DNA of 64,000 nucleotides from Pseudomonadota bacterium. GTDB taxonomy: Bacteria > Pseudomonadota > Alphaproteobacteria > Acetobacterales > Acetobacteraceae. Position 1 is the first letter of the stretch; every line of letters begins with the position of its first letter. The position numbers were made by a program, and so were the translations under genes. Shown piece by piece: positions 35,219 to 44,485 of the stretch. The notes beneath the pieces are model-generated. The model was given only the letters and a program-made list of their open reading frames with translations, was not told where the DNA came from and searched no databases. Location of the stretch: positions 1-64,000 of the forward strand of contig JAJZBM010000001.1 of the NCBI GenBank assembly GCA_021798915.1, in the 5' to 3' direction.

Positions 35219-36385
35219 TCATTCTCCGGAAACCGGCCGCACGCCGTCGGCGAGCAGCACCAGGGCACAGCCGAGGCGCACCGCCTCGGCGATCGGTTCG
35301 GCCGCCGTCAGCGCGGCGACGGTCGCATAGCCCTCGGCGCGGAGGGCGCGCGCGCGCTCGGGATCGGCGTTCGGCGGCAGATAGATCCGCCGCCTGGGTG
35401 TGCGGCGCGGCGCGGCGCGCAGCACCGCATCCGGGTACAGGGTGACGCCGGCGGCGGGTTCCTCCGCCTCGCCACAGAGATAACGCCCGCCACGGCCGAG
35501 TTCCTCGTTGTGGCCGGGGGCATAGACCGTCATGCAGAGCCCGGTGTGATAGCGATAGCCGCGGAATTCGACCGGATCGACGGTCACGGTGAGGCCGCCG
35601 AGGCCGAGCCCCGGCGCCCGTGCCGCGATCGCGGCGACCGTCTCCTCGAGCCTCAGCGCCTGGGCCCGCGCCGGCGCGGGCAGGGCGGCGGCGCGGAGGG
35701 CAGCGAGGGCGCGCGGGGCGGTGCCGGCGGCGAGCAGGAGATCGATCAGCGTCGGCGCGAGAGTCCCGGCCAGCGTCTGGACGGCGGCGGCATCCTTGCG
35801 GTCGAGGGCGCGGGCGAGGCTGCGGCGGGTTGGTTCATCGAAGCCGGCGTCATCGAGGAGGGCCGGGATCAGCGGCGGCGCGGTGAGATCGACGCTGACC
35901 CGGCGGAGGCCGAGCGCCGCCAGCGCCTCGGCAGCGACGAGGACCAGCTCGGCATCGGCAGCCGGGCTGTCGGCGCCGATCAGCTCGATGCCGGCCTGGG
36001 CGATCTGGCGCTCGGGCGCGAGCTGGGTCGCCCGCACGCGAAGACATTGCCCGGCATAGGAGAGCCGAAGCGGGCGGGGCGCATCGGCGAGCCGGGTGGT
36101 CGCGAGGCGGGCGATCTGCGGCGTGGTATCGGACCGCAGCGCCATCATCCGGTGGCTTGCCGGGTCCATCAGCCGGAAGGTCTGGTCGGCGACCGCGCCG
36201 CCAGTGCCGGCGAGCAGGCTGTCCTCGAATTCGAGGAGCGGCGGCTTGACGCGCTGATAGCCGTGGGCCGCGAACACCGCCATCAACGCCTCGACCGCCG
36301 CGGCCTCGGTTTCGGCTTCGGGCGGCAGCAGGTCGCGCAGACCCGCCGGCAGCAAAGCGGGGTTCGGAGGGGGATCGTCGGTCAT
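35219..36385 (-). CDS. hisZ: ATP phosphoribosyltransferase regulatory subunit HisZ
   Basis: HisZ is a catalytically dead histidyl-tRNA synthetase homologue that partners short HisG in histidine synthesis. The 388-residue product has the class II aaRS core (motif 2-like [11 protein letters not shown], and [10 protein letters not shown]) but lacks the C-terminal anticodon domain of HisS and ends in a short extension. The Met at 36385 is used; upstream residues are unrelated. Pairing with purA is typical of alphaproteobacteria. The short hisG partner is not in the window. Confidence 0.9.
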   Translation of the reverse strand: MTDDPPPNPALLPAGLRDLLPPEAETEAAAVEALMAVFAAHGYQRVKPPLLEFEDSLLAGTGGAVADQTFRLMDPASHRMMALRSDTTPQIARLATTRLADAPRPLRLSYAGQCLRVRATQLAPERQIAQAGIELIGADSPAADAELVLVAAEALAALGLRRVSVDLTAPPLIPALLDDAGFDEPTRRSLARALDRKDAAAVQTLAGTLAPTLIDLLLAAGTAPRALAALRAAALPAPARAQALRLEETVAAIAARAPGLGLGGLTVTVDPVEFRGYRYHTGLCMTVYAPGHNEELGRGGRYLCGEAEEPAAGVTLYPDAVLRAAPRRTPRRRIYLPPNADPERARALRAEGYATVAALTAAEPIAEAVRLGCALVLLADGVRPVSGE

Positions 36386-36494
36386 CGGTGCTCGCCTATA
36401 GCATCGGGCGGGGCGAAAGCAAGGATCGTGTCCCCGGACGTGGTGTAGAAGAGTAGCCGCCGCTGCGCCTTGGTAGGATTGATCTGCCTTGTTG

Positions 36495-36767
36495 TCAGGC
36501 TTCCAAGGCTGGCAGGCTGACGGCGGGATCATCGCTCAAGGGTGCGATGGTTTCCAGGCTCATGTGGCGTGCGCGCTGGATCGCCGATTCGGCGTTCTGC
36601 TCCAGCGGGAGGGCGCCGATCAGGGCGCAAAGTTGCCGCCACGGCACCACGCGGTCCATCTCCGCCAGAAACATCTCCCGGCGGGTCGGCTTGCGGTAGC
36701 GTTCGAACCCAGCCGTCGCCAACGTGGTCTGCCGCATCGCCCCCTGCCTCCGCTGCGTGATCGCCAC
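36495..36767 (-). pseudogene. Truncated IS5-family transposase remnant
   Basis: The first part of the frame (Met at 36737 onwards) reads as the N-terminus of an IS5-type DDE transposase: FERYRKPTRREMFLAEMDRVVPWRQLCALI. After CALI the similarity stops and an unrelated tail of about 40 residues follows to the stop at 36495. The DDE catalytic domain is absent. It marks a broken insertion sequence at the left edge of the accessory segment. The remaining bases of 36386-36494 show no gene. Confidence 0.7.
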
Positions 36768-36824
36768 GGTTCTATCGGACGTTCCGATATCGCGTCGCGA
36801 GGGAATTGATCAGAGGTTCCTTAA

Positions 36825-36852
36825 GCAAAATCTGGGCAGGCAAAATCTGGGC
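36825..36852 (+). repeat. Tandem duplication next to IS remnant
   Basis: GCAAAATCTGGGC occurs at 36825-36837 and again at 36840-36852, a period of 15 bp. It lies between the transposase remnant and the transporter leader and could be a scar of insertion or slippage. The following stretch to 36964 is AT-rich (ATATAAATTGCTTATTTTTG around 36901) and probably holds the transporter promoter, though no convincing -35/-10 pair was found. Confidence 0.6.
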
Positions 36853-36964
36853 CAACGACGGCGGAAGATCTCGCCCACGCTCGGGTCATCACTCTGGCAT
36901 ATAAATTGCTTATTTTTGTCTGTGTAATTTGGTCCGCGTTTTTCCGTTCCAGTGGGGGTCACTC

Positions 36965-37897
36965 ATGAAGCGCATCGTCATCCAGTCAACACGTAAAGCC
37001 TGGCAGGCAAAACGTAAGGCCTGGTCTACAAATACGATACTCGCAGCGCTGATCTGTTTATCCGCCGCGATCGCGGCACCGCGGGCGCGGGCCGAGGGCG
37101 CCGGGCTCGCAGGAACAGCCGACTGCCAAGCGTTGCAGGCGAAATACCCGATGCTCAAGGGCAAGACTCTGGTGGACGCACTCAACCCGCATACACCGGG
37201 CTATGAGGCGCTCGACCCAGAAGATCCCAGTCATTATATCGGTTTTGACGTCGATCTCGCCGATGCGCTCGGCACGTGCCTCGGCTTTAAGCTGACCTAC
37301 AAGCCGGTGGCTTTCGCGGCGCTTTTGCCGACATTGCAGAGCGGACAAGCAGATATCGTGATTTCCGACATCTACGCCACCAGCGAACGCGCCAAGGCGG
37401 CCGATTTCATAACCTATTCCAAGGTGTTCGACGGCGTGCTGGTCGCCAAGAACAATCCGAAACATATCACTGGAATCAACGCCTCGCTTTGCGGCGATAC
37501 CGCCGCCGAAAACACTGGCTTCGTCGAAGTGCCACTGGTGCAAAACCTTGCCCCGGTCTGCAAATCCGCCGGAAAGCCCGAACCAGGCCTGCAGCTCTAT
37601 GACAATAACGCCGATTGCATCCAAGCGATTTTGGCCGGCCGCGCCGATACCTATATCAACGATGTCAATACGGTCGATCAGGCAGTCAAAGCCTATCCCG
37701 ACCAGCTCAGCAAGGCGGTTGCCGTCACCCTCCCGTATTCGATCGGCATCGCCGTCCCCAAGACGAAGCCCGAGTTCCGCGACGCGATCATGGCGGCGCT
37801 GGTCGCGGTACAAAAAGCAGGCGTCGAAACCACTTTGCTCAACAAATGGACACTCGATGCCGGCTCCTTGGAGGAGCCCAAGCTGCTGACACAATAA
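36965..37897 (+). CDS. Amino-acid-type ABC transporter substrate-binding protein
   Basis: Periplasmic solute-binding protein of the SBP_bac_3 family (310 residues). A long signal peptide with a basic N-region ends near PRARA (about residue 43). Family blocks are YIGFDVDLADALGTCLGFKL, the PVAFAALLPTLQSGQADIVIS strand-helix and LPYSIGIAVPK. Four cysteines in the mature part (in TADCQ, GTCLG, SLCGD and PVCKS) could form disulfides. The ATG at 36965 is used because GGGGGT precedes it. It overlaps the transporter gene by one base (TAATG). The ligand is probably a polar amino acid or amide; sequence does not decide it. Confidence 0.88.
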   Translation: MKRIVIQSTRKAWQAKRKAWSTNTILAALICLSAAIAAPRARAEGAGLAGTADCQALQAKYPMLKGKTLVDALNPHTPGYEALDPEDPSHYIGFDVDLADALGTCLGFKLTYKPVAFAALLPTLQSGQADIVISDIYATSERAKAADFITYSKVFDGVLVAKNNPKHITGINASLCGDTAAENTGFVEVPLVQNLAPVCKSAGKPEPGLQLYDNNADCIQAILAGRADTYINDVNTVDQAVKAYPDQLSKAVAVTLPYSIGIAVPKTKPEFRDAIMAALVAVQKAGVETTLLNKWTLDAGSLEEPKLLTQ

Positions 37898-39510
37898 TGG
37901 AACTTTTCTTTCACTATCTCAGCCTGCCCTATCTCCTGCTGGGCATTGGTTTCACGCTCGAAGTGACAGCACTCGGGTTGGTAGGCGGGCTGGCGATAGG
38001 ACTGCTCCTGGCCGGCATGCAATTGGGCCGCGTGCCGGTTTTGGCGGCGCTCGCGCGTGGCTATACGGTGATCTTCCGAGGCACACCACTTATTCTCCAA
38101 CTCGTCTTCGCCTATGACGCGCTACCGCATGTCGGCCTTACGCTCACCGCCGTCGCGGCGGCGGGTCTCGCGTTATCGGCGAACGAAGCGCCGTTCGTCG
38201 CGGAAATCCTTCGTGCCGGCGTGATCGGCGTCGATGCCGGCCAGATCCTTGCCGGGCAGGCCCTGGGCATGACGCCGCGCATTCTGATGCGCCGGGTGAT
38301 CGCGCCGCAGGCGATCCGCACGATCGTGCCGGCGCTTGGCAACGAAACCGTGTCGGCGCTGAAGAATTCTTCGCTCGCCTCTGTCATCGCGGTCCCGGAA
38401 CTAACTCTCCGCAGCACTCAGTTGGCGTCGTCCACTTTCGATTTCTTCTCGATATTCTTTGCTTCCGGACTGATGTATCTGCTGCTCACGGGCGCCGTCA
38501 GCCTTCTGCAACTGCTCGCCGAGACGGCGCTTGACCTTGACCGCCGGGCGCGCCGCACAGGCATTGCGAGATGGAGAAAGGTTGCGATCGCTGCGTTGCC
38601 CCCGGCTTCGATGACGCCTGTCGCCCTTGAAGCGCAACCGGAGACCACACCAGCCTTCCCCGCCGCCAGGAAGGCACGCATGACGCGCGGCGCCAGTCCG
38701 GCCGGCGCCAGTCAGGCAGGTGATACAGTGGCTGTCGAGGTTCGGAGCCTGCACAAACGCTACGGCGATCAGATCGTTCTCGATCATGTCAATCTCGACG
38801 TCCGCCCCGGCGAGGTGGTGGTGCTACTCGGGCGCAGCGGATCAGGCAAAAGCACGCTGTTACGCTGCATCAATCATTTGGAGGAATGGGACGCCGGCAT
38901 CATCCGCGTCGGCGGGCGCCAACTCGGCTATGGAGAGGACGGCCGCAAGCTCTCGCCACGCGATGTCGCGCGCGAGCGCGCCAATCTCGGGGTCGGCATG
39001 GTGTTTCAGCAATTCAACCTCTTTGCCCATCTCACGGCGCGGCAGAACATCGCCGGGCCTCTGCGCTGGGTGCATGGCGTGCCGCCGGCAGAAGCGGATC
39101 GCCGGGCCATGGCCCTGTTGCACCGGGTTGGTCTTGGTCATCGCGCCGATGCACTGCCGCGCCATCTCTCGGGCGGCCAGCAACAACGTGTGGCAATCGC
39201 ACGAGCGCTGGCGCCGAATCCGAGCGTGCTGCTCCTCGATGAGCCGACCTCGGCACTCGATCCCGAACTCGTGGAGGAAGTGCTCGCAGTGATCAAGCTT
39301 CTCGCGGTGGAGGACGGTCTGACGATGATCATTTCGACGCATCAGCTCCGCTTCGCGCACGACGTCGCGGATAGGATCGTGTTTCTTGCCGATGGCGTCG
39401 TGAAGGAAGAGGGGCCGGCGACAGAGGTGCTCACCCGCCCACGCCATCCCCTCACCGCTCGCTTCCTGCGCGTCATGGGCGCAGAACAGGCGATGGAAAT
39501 GCCCGGATGA
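37897..39510 (+). CDS. Fused permease-ATPase of an amino-acid ABC transporter
   Basis: One 537-residue polypeptide joins a HisM-type permease and an ATPase that are normally separate. The permease is about 1-215, with the EAA-like loop [21 protein letters not shown] (119-139). A linker (about 216-276) is Arg/Ala/Pro-rich. The ATPase carries Walker [10 protein letters not shown] (312-320), QQFNLF (371-376), signature [12 protein letters not shown] (424-435), Walker B LLLDEP (445-450) and His482 in STHQL. Only one permease is present, so the transporter may work as a homodimer of the fusion. The stop overlaps the RidA start by 4 nt. Confidence 0.9.
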   Translation: MELFFHYLSLPYLLLGIGFTLEVTALGLVGGLAIGLLLAGMQLGRVPVLAALARGYTVIFRGTPLILQLVFAYDALPHVGLTLTAVAAAGLALSANEAPFVAEILRAGVIGVDAGQILAGQALGMTPRILMRRVIAPQAIRTIVPALGNETVSALKNSSLASVIAVPELTLRSTQLASSTFDFFSIFFASGLMYLLLTGAVSLLQLLAETALDLDRRARRTGIARWRKVAIAALPPASMTPVALEAQPETTPAFPAARKARMTRGASPAGASQAGDTVAVEVRSLHKRYGDQIVLDHVNLDVRPGEVVVLLGRSGSGKSTLLRCINHLEEWDAGIIRVGGRQLGYGEDGRKLSPRDVARERANLGVGMVFQQFNLFAHLTARQNIAGPLRWVHGVPPAEADRRAMALLHRVGLGHRADALPRHLSGGQQQRVAIARALAPNPSVLLLDEPTSALDPELVEEVLAVIKLLAVEDGLTMIISTHQLRFAHDVADRIVFLADGVVKEEGPATEVLTRPRHPLTARFLRVMGAEQAMEMPG

Positions 39511-39917
39511 GCGCGACCAGACGAAATTTTTCCTTCTCCCCGGCGCACGGTGTCCCGCCAGAGGTCGGGCCATTTTCTCATGCCGTGCGCTGGGGCGATC
39601 TTCTCTTTGTGACCGGCCAAATGCCGACCGATCCTGCAACCGGCATGCTGGTGGTAGGGGACATTATCGCACAGGCCGAGCAAGTGCGTCGAAACCTGGA
39701 ATCGGTTCTGGCGCAGTTTGGCGCAACGCTGGATGACGCCCTGATGGTGCGCGTCTATCTCACCTCTTTCGCGGATTATGATCTGTTCAACGCGGCCTAT
39801 CGTGCGTGGTTTCATGGCGCGTTACCCAGCCGCACATGCGTTGGCGTGACGGGGCTCGCGGTCGGGGCGAGCGTAGAAATCGATCTCATCGTGGGCCTCA
39901 AGGGAGAAACAAACTGA
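39507..39917 (+). CDS. RidA/YjgF/YER057c-family protein
   Basis: Probable enamine/imine deaminase of 136 residues. The family's catalytic Arg (Arg109, in LPSRTCV) and Glu (Glu124, in SVEIDL) are spaced as in Escherichia coli RidA (105 and 120). The start VTGQMPTDPATGML segment matches the trimeric fold. It overlaps the transporter gene by 4 nt and is followed at 1 nt by the acetamidase-like gene, so it is part of the same operon. It may clear reactive imines arising in the catabolism of the imported substrate. Confidence 0.9.
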   Translation: MSATRRNFSFSPAHGVPPEVGPFSHAVRWGDLLFVTGQMPTDPATGMLVVGDIIAQAEQVRRNLESVLAQFGATLDDALMVRVYLTSFADYDLFNAAYRAWFHGALPSRTCVGVTGLAVGASVEIDLIVGLKGETN

Positions 39918-39918
39918 T

Positions 39919-40992
39919 ATGAGCCTGATCCGTAACGAGCATCGCACCGAGCGCGCACGCCAGCGCCCTTCCTTGCACGAACTCCGTGCAACACCGCAGA
40001 CGGTGCATTGGGGGTATTTTTCTCCCTCGCTCGCACCGGCCCTGCGGGTCGCGAGCGGCGATGTGATACGCGCTGAGGCGGTAACCCATCATGCCGGTGA
40101 CGCACCGGAATTGATGATGGATGACGGCGTGCGGGCGATCTTCGATGGCATCCCGGTCGAGGATCGAAGCCCTGGCGTGCATATCCTGACCGGGCCGATC
40201 CATATCGACGGCGCAAGGCCCGGTGACGTCCTGGAGGTACGTTATCTGCACATGACGCCACGGGTTCGCTACGGCTCCAACCTCGCCGCACATTGGGGGC
40301 ATCTCTATCGTGACTTCGGCAAGGAGCGGGTGACGATCTATCGCATGGACGAGGCTTGCCAGACCGCCGAAGCGGTGTTCGCCTATGATTTTCCAGGCAA
40401 ATACGATGTCCCGGGCACGATCACCCATGCCCGCGATTGCTGCCGGGTTCCCGCCCTTCGCGGTGTGCGCGTACCGGTGCGGCCGCATCTCGGCACTGCG
40501 GGTGTGGCCCCGGATGCGCCGGGGCGCACAAGCAGCGTGCCGCCGGGCCAGCACGGCGGCAACATCGATAACTGGCGCATTGGCGCCGGCGCGACGATGT
40601 TCTATCCGGTACAGGTGGAGGGGGCACTATTTTCGATCGGTGACCCGCATATCTCGCAGGGTGATGGTGAAATCAGCGGCACCGCCATCGAAGCCTCCCT
40701 GGATGTCCTGTTTCAGGTGTTCGTTCGCCGCGATTTCCGTTTTCCTTCGCCGCTGCTCCGTACATCGGATAGCTGGATGACGCATGGTTTTGATGAAAGC
40801 CTGGATCAAGCAATGCGCAACGCCAGTCTGGAAATGCTGACCTTATTGACCGAGCATCACGGTCTGAGCCGTGATGATGCGTATTCGCTGATGAGCGTGG
40901 CGGCGGATTTCACGGTAACGCAAGTGGTCGATGGCCGGCAGGGCGTGCATGCCAGGATCTGCCACGCCGTCTTTCCACCTCGTGAACCATAG
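39919..40992 (+). CDS. Acetamidase/formamidase-family amidohydrolase
   Basis: FmdA/AmdA-type amide hydrolase of 357 residues. Family blocks are HWGYFSPSLAPALRVASGDVI, GPIHIDGARPGDVLEV (near residue 93), GGNIDNWRIGAGATMFYPV, and FSIGDPHISQGDGEISGTAIE, the last carrying the metal-site region. The family hydrolyses short amides to ammonia and carboxylate; the substrate here is unknown. It is coupled to RidA and the transporter. A 9-bp hairpin follows at 41032-41059. Confidence 0.88.
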   Translation: MSLIRNEHRTERARQRPSLHELRATPQTVHWGYFSPSLAPALRVASGDVIRAEAVTHHAGDAPELMMDDGVRAIFDGIPVEDRSPGVHILTGPIHIDGARPGDVLEVRYLHMTPRVRYGSNLAAHWGHLYRDFGKERVTIYRMDEACQTAEAVFAYDFPGKYDVPGTITHARDCCRVPALRGVRVPVRPHLGTAGVAPDAPGRTSSVPPGQHGGNIDNWRIGAGATMFYPVQVEGALFSIGDPHISQGDGEISGTAIEASLDVLFQVFVRRDFRFPSPLLRTSDSWMTHGFDESLDQAMRNASLEMLTLLTEHHGLSRDDAYSLMSVAADFTVTQVVDGRQGVHARICHAVFPPREP

Positions 40993-41031
40993 CCGCCTCT
41001 CGCGCCCGAAAATCACCGGACAGCGCCTTTC

Positions 41032-41059
41032 CCGGCAACCTCGCGGCATCGGTTGCCGG
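41032..41059 (+). other. Hairpin between acetamidase and CoA-transferase genes
   Basis: CCGGCAACC and GGTTGCCGG form a perfect 9-bp stem with a 10-nt loop in the 120-nt gap. It lacks a T-tract. It may mark the end of the transporter-RidA-acetamidase transcript or a boundary of mRNA stability. A separate promoter for the next gene pair could lie here, but none is clear. Confidence 0.35.
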
Positions 41060-41112
41060 CGCCCGGGCACCGTGGCACTCTGGCGCCGCGAAAGCAGGTT
41101 CAGGGAAACGCC

Positions 41113-42312
41113 ATGTCACTTTTCGCCGGGCTCAAGGTCATCGATTGCGCGAGCTTCATCGCCGGTCCCGCCGCTGCAACCATTCTTGGCGATTTCGGCG
41201 CCGACGTAATCAAGATCGAACCCCCTGGCGCCGGCGATCCTTATCGGGCGCTGGCCGCGATGCCAGGCCAGCCGAGGAGCGCGGAAAACTACAACTGGCT
41301 GCTCGATGCCCGCAACAAGCGCAGCCTCGCCCTCGACCTCAAATCCGCGGCCGGCCATGCCATTCTTCTCCGCCTGGTCGAAGGCGCGGATGTTTTCATC
41401 ACCAACATGCCGCTCGGCGTGCGCGGGCGGCTCGGCATCGCGCATGCCGATCTCGCGGCGCGCAATCCGCGCCTGATCTATGCCTCGCTCACTGCCTATG
41501 GCGAGATGGGCGAGGAAGCGGGCAAGACAGGGTTTGATTCCACCACCTATTGGGCACGCTCGGGCCTGATGGACCAGGTGCGCCCGAGCGCCGATCAGCC
41601 GCCGGCACGCTCGGTTCCTGGCATGGGGGATCATCCGACTGCGGTCGCCCTTTATGCCGCGATCGTCACCGCACTTCTGCGCCGCGAACGCACCGGACAG
41701 GGCGGCCATGTCGAGACCTCGCTGCTGGCGAATGGTTTGTGGTCGAATGGCTGCCTCGCGCAGGCGGCGTTGTGTGGCGCCGAGTTCTTCCCCCGCCCGC
41801 CGCGTGAGCGTGCCCCGAATGCCTGCGCGCATCATTACCGCACGCGCGATGGCCGCTGGTTCATTCTGTCGATGCTGAGTGAGGAGCGACAGTTTCCCGA
41901 TCTCGCGCGGGCGCTCGACCGTCCCGATCTGCTGACCGATCCGCGTTTCACGACCAGCGAGGCTCGCCATCGCCATGCGCAAGCGCTGATCGCGTTGTTG
42001 GACGAAGCCTTCGCCCGCCGTGATCTCGCGGAGTGGCGCACGATCCTCGATCGGCATGGGCTCACCTTCGGTGTCGTTGCGACCCTCGCCGATATTCCCC
42101 ATGATCATCAGGCGCGCGCCATTCACGCGCTGGTTCCACTCGCCGATAGCGATCTCCTGACCATCAGCAGCCCGTTCCAGATCGCAGGCGAGCCGAAGAC
42201 GCCGCCCCGCCGCGCCCCCGAGCTCGGCGCCGATAGTGCTGCGATCCTGCGTGATGCGGGCTATGGCGAGCATGATATCGCGGCCTGGCGCGAAGCCGGA
42301 GTGATCGGCTGA
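41113..42312 (+). CDS. Class III (family III) CoA-transferase
   Basis: The 399-residue product belongs to the CaiB/BaiF/Frc family. The probable catalytic aspartate is Asp173 (PGMGDHPTAVAL), and family blocks SFIAGPAAATILGDFGADVIKIEPPGAGDP and ARNKRSLALDLKS lie near the N-terminus. It transfers CoA between carboxylic acids; the substrate pair is not known. The next gene, a BVMO, follows by 30 nt, so they likely form one unit. It is followed by AGGGAGAAAGC. Confidence 0.87.
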   Translation: MSLFAGLKVIDCASFIAGPAAATILGDFGADVIKIEPPGAGDPYRALAAMPGQPRSAENYNWLLDARNKRSLALDLKSAAGHAILLRLVEGADVFITNMPLGVRGRLGIAHADLAARNPRLIYASLTAYGEMGEEAGKTGFDSTTYWARSGLMDQVRPSADQPPARSVPGMGDHPTAVALYAAIVTALLRRERTGQGGHVETSLLANGLWSNGCLAQAALCGAEFFPRPPRERAPNACAHHYRTRDGRWFILSMLSEERQFPDLARALDRPDLLTDPRFTTSEARHRHAQALIALLDEAFARRDLAEWRTILDRHGLTFGVVATLADIPHDHQARAIHALVPLADSDLLTISSPFQIAGEPKTPPRRAPELGADSAAILRDAGYGEHDIAAWREAGVIG

Positions 42313-42342
42313 ATCGAGGGTATTCGAAGGGAGAAAGCGAAC

Positions 42343-43986
42343 ATGACGGAGCAAAAACCGCCCGCGCCACTGACCGGCGAGATCGATGTCGTCATCGTCG
42401 GCGCCGGGTTTTCCGGGATGTATATGTTGCATCGGTTGCGCGGGCTCGGTCTTCGCGCCATCGTCTTCGAAGCGGCGAGCGATGTCGGCGGCACCTGGTA
42501 TTGGAACCGCTATCCCGGCGCGCGCTGCGATGTCGAGAGCATGCAATATTCCTACTCTTTCTCTCCGGAATTGCAGCAGGAATGGCGCTGGCAGGAAATC
42601 TACGCGCCGCAGCCCGAGATTCTGCGTTATGCCCGGCATGTCGCCGAGCGTTTCGATCTCCGCCGCGATATGCGTTTCGAGACCCGCGTCACGCAGGCGC
42701 GTTTCGACCGCGCCCGTTGCCGCTGGGACGTCGTCACCGATCGTGGCGATCGCATCGCCGCGCGCTATTGCGTGATGGCGACCGGCTGCCTTTCCGCGGC
42801 ACGCGTGCCGGATTTTCCTGGCGCCGAGAGATTTCGCGGCCCCACCTACCACACTGGCCATTGGCCGCATGAGGGGGTGGATTTTTCCGGCCAGCGGGTC
42901 GGCGTGATCGGCACCGGCTCCTCGGCAATTCAGGCGATCCCGGTAATCGCCGCCGAGGCCGCGCAGGTGACGGTGTTCCAGCGCACCCCCAATTACAGCA
43001 TCCCTGCGCATAACCGCCCGATGCCGTCTGACTACGAACAGAGCTGGAAAGCACGCTATCCGGAGTTGCGGGCGCGGGCGTGGGAGACGCGGAACGGCAT
43101 CGTCTATGACCTCAACGACCATTCCGCGCTCGCGGTCGATGAGGAAACCCGCCACAGCATCTATGAGAAGCGCTGGGCGGCGGGTGGTATTCCGTTCATG
43201 GCGGCCTTCAACGACCTGATCGTCAATCCGGACGCGAACGAAACCGCGGCGGCATTCGTGCGCGAGAAAATCCGCGCGATCGTCCACGACCCCGACACTG
43301 CGGCAAAGCTCACCCCGACCAGCTATCCGATCGGCACCAAGCGCATCTGTGTCGATACCGACTATTTCGCGACCTTCAACCTCCCCCATGTCACTCTCGT
43401 CGATGTCCGCCAATCGCCGATCGTCGAGATCACCGAGAGCGGCCTTCGCACCGCGGCGGAGGATTATGAATTCGATGCGCTGGTGTTCGCGACCGGGTTT
43501 GACGCGATGACCGGCGCACTGAATGCAATCGCGATCGAAAACGATGCGGGCGAGAGTCTGCGCGACAAATGGGCTGCCGGGCCACGCACCTATCTTGGCC
43601 TGATGGCGGCCGGATTTCCCAATCTCTTCATGATCACCGGCCCGGGCAGTCCGTCGGTTCTGAGCAATATGATGGTCTCGATCGAACAGCACGTGGACTG
43701 GATCGCGCGCTGCCTCGCCGATCTCGGCGCGCGCGGCGCGGCGGGCATCGAGGCGAGTGCGGCGGCGGAAGAAGCCTGGGTCGCGCATGTCAACGAGGTC
43801 GCGCACAAGACGTTGTACCCGGCCGCGAATTCTTGGTACATGGGGGCGAATGTTCCCGGCAAACCGCGCGTATTCATGCCCTATATCGGCGGCGTCGGGG
43901 TTTATCGCGAAATTTGCGAGAAGGTGGCGGCAAACGGCTATGAGGGGTTTCGCCTGCTCGTGCCGGTCGCGGCGGCGGCGGAATAG
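42343..43986 (+). CDS. Baeyer-Villiger monooxygenase (type I)
   Basis: FAD- and NADPH-dependent flavin monooxygenase, 547 residues. FAD site GAGFSG (20-25) and NADPH site GTGSSA (190-195) flank the BVMO fingerprint FRGPTYHTGHWP (164-175), which separates true BVMOs from other flavin monooxygenases. The GGTWYWNRYPGARCD block also fits cyclohexanone-monooxygenase relatives. It would convert a ketone to an ester or lactone. It lies just after the CoA-transferase, and GGGAGAAAGCG precedes its ATG. Confidence 0.93.
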   Translation: MTEQKPPAPLTGEIDVVIVGAGFSGMYMLHRLRGLGLRAIVFEAASDVGGTWYWNRYPGARCDVESMQYSYSFSPELQQEWRWQEIYAPQPEILRYARHVAERFDLRRDMRFETRVTQARFDRARCRWDVVTDRGDRIAARYCVMATGCLSAARVPDFPGAERFRGPTYHTGHWPHEGVDFSGQRVGVIGTGSSAIQAIPVIAAEAAQVTVFQRTPNYSIPAHNRPMPSDYEQSWKARYPELRARAWETRNGIVYDLNDHSALAVDEETRHSIYEKRWAAGGIPFMAAFNDLIVNPDANETAAAFVREKIRAIVHDPDTAAKLTPTSYPIGTKRICVDTDYFATFNLPHVTLVDVRQSPIVEITESGLRTAAEDYEFDALVFATGFDAMTGALNAIAIENDAGESLRDKWAAGPRTYLGLMAAGFPNLFMITGPGSPSVLSNMMVSIEQHVDWIARCLADLGARGAAGIEASAAAEEAWVAHVNEVAHKTLYPAANSWYMGANVPGKPRVFMPYIGGVGVYREICEKVAANGYEGFRLLVPVAAAAE

Positions 43987-43999
43987 CAGCGGCGAGATC

Positions 44000-44479
44000 A
44001 TGCGCGCATTCGCGCTCGCCGGGCTGCTCGCGCTCATCGCCCTGCCGGCCTGCGCGCAAATTCTGCCCGATCCCAGGATGACCCCGGGCGCCATCAATCC
44101 CGAGGTGACCGAAGGCAATATCGCGCGCACCATCTGCGTTCCCGGTTTCGCGCGCAGCATCCGCCCCCCAGAGGATGTCAGCTATCGCCTGAAACGCGAT
44201 CTGATGGCTGCTTACGGCCATCGCGGCGAGCGGCTTCGCTATTATGAACTCGATCATCTCATCCCGCTCGAACTCGGCGGCGCGCCATTGGCCTGGGCCA
44301 ATCTCTGGGTCGAGCCGCGCCATGTCCGCAATGGCTGGGATGCGGCACGCAAGGACGAGCTGGAACGGGCGCTGAACGAACTGGTCTGCGCCCATCGCCT
44401 CGATCTCGCGACAGCACAGCGCGACATCGCCACCAACTGGATCGCCGCGTATCGCAAATATCTTGGCGTAGGCCATTAG
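44000..44479 (+). CDS. Exported HNH-like nuclease-fold protein
   Basis: The 159-residue product has a signal peptide (about 1-20, ending near PACAQ). The mature part contains YELDHLIPLELGGAPLAWAN followed by LWVEPR and a C-terminal helix with a conserved Cys (LVCAHRL). The DH-IPLELGG-NLW pattern resembles HNH/His-Me endonuclease folds found in exported alphaproteobacterial proteins. Nuclease activity is inferred, not proved. It follows the BVMO by 13 nt and precedes the palindromic repeat by 7 bp. Confidence 0.75.
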   Translation: MRAFALAGLLALIALPACAQILPDPRMTPGAINPEVTEGNIARTICVPGFARSIRPPEDVSYRLKRDLMAAYGHRGERLRYYELDHLIPLELGGAPLAWANLWVEPRHVRNGWDAARKDELERALNELVCAHRLDLATAQRDIATNWIAAYRKYLGVGH

Positions 44480-44485
44480 GAAGTG

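Noticed and set aside
36495-36767. Intact IS5 transposase gene
   Set aside because: Only the N-terminal ~30 residues match; the DDE catalytic region is missing, so it is a remnant.
41116-44160. About 1000-codon antisense frame across the CoA-transferase and BVMO genes
   Set aside because: The plus-strand proteins have complete motifs; the antisense product is Arg/Asp/His-rich without recognisable domains.
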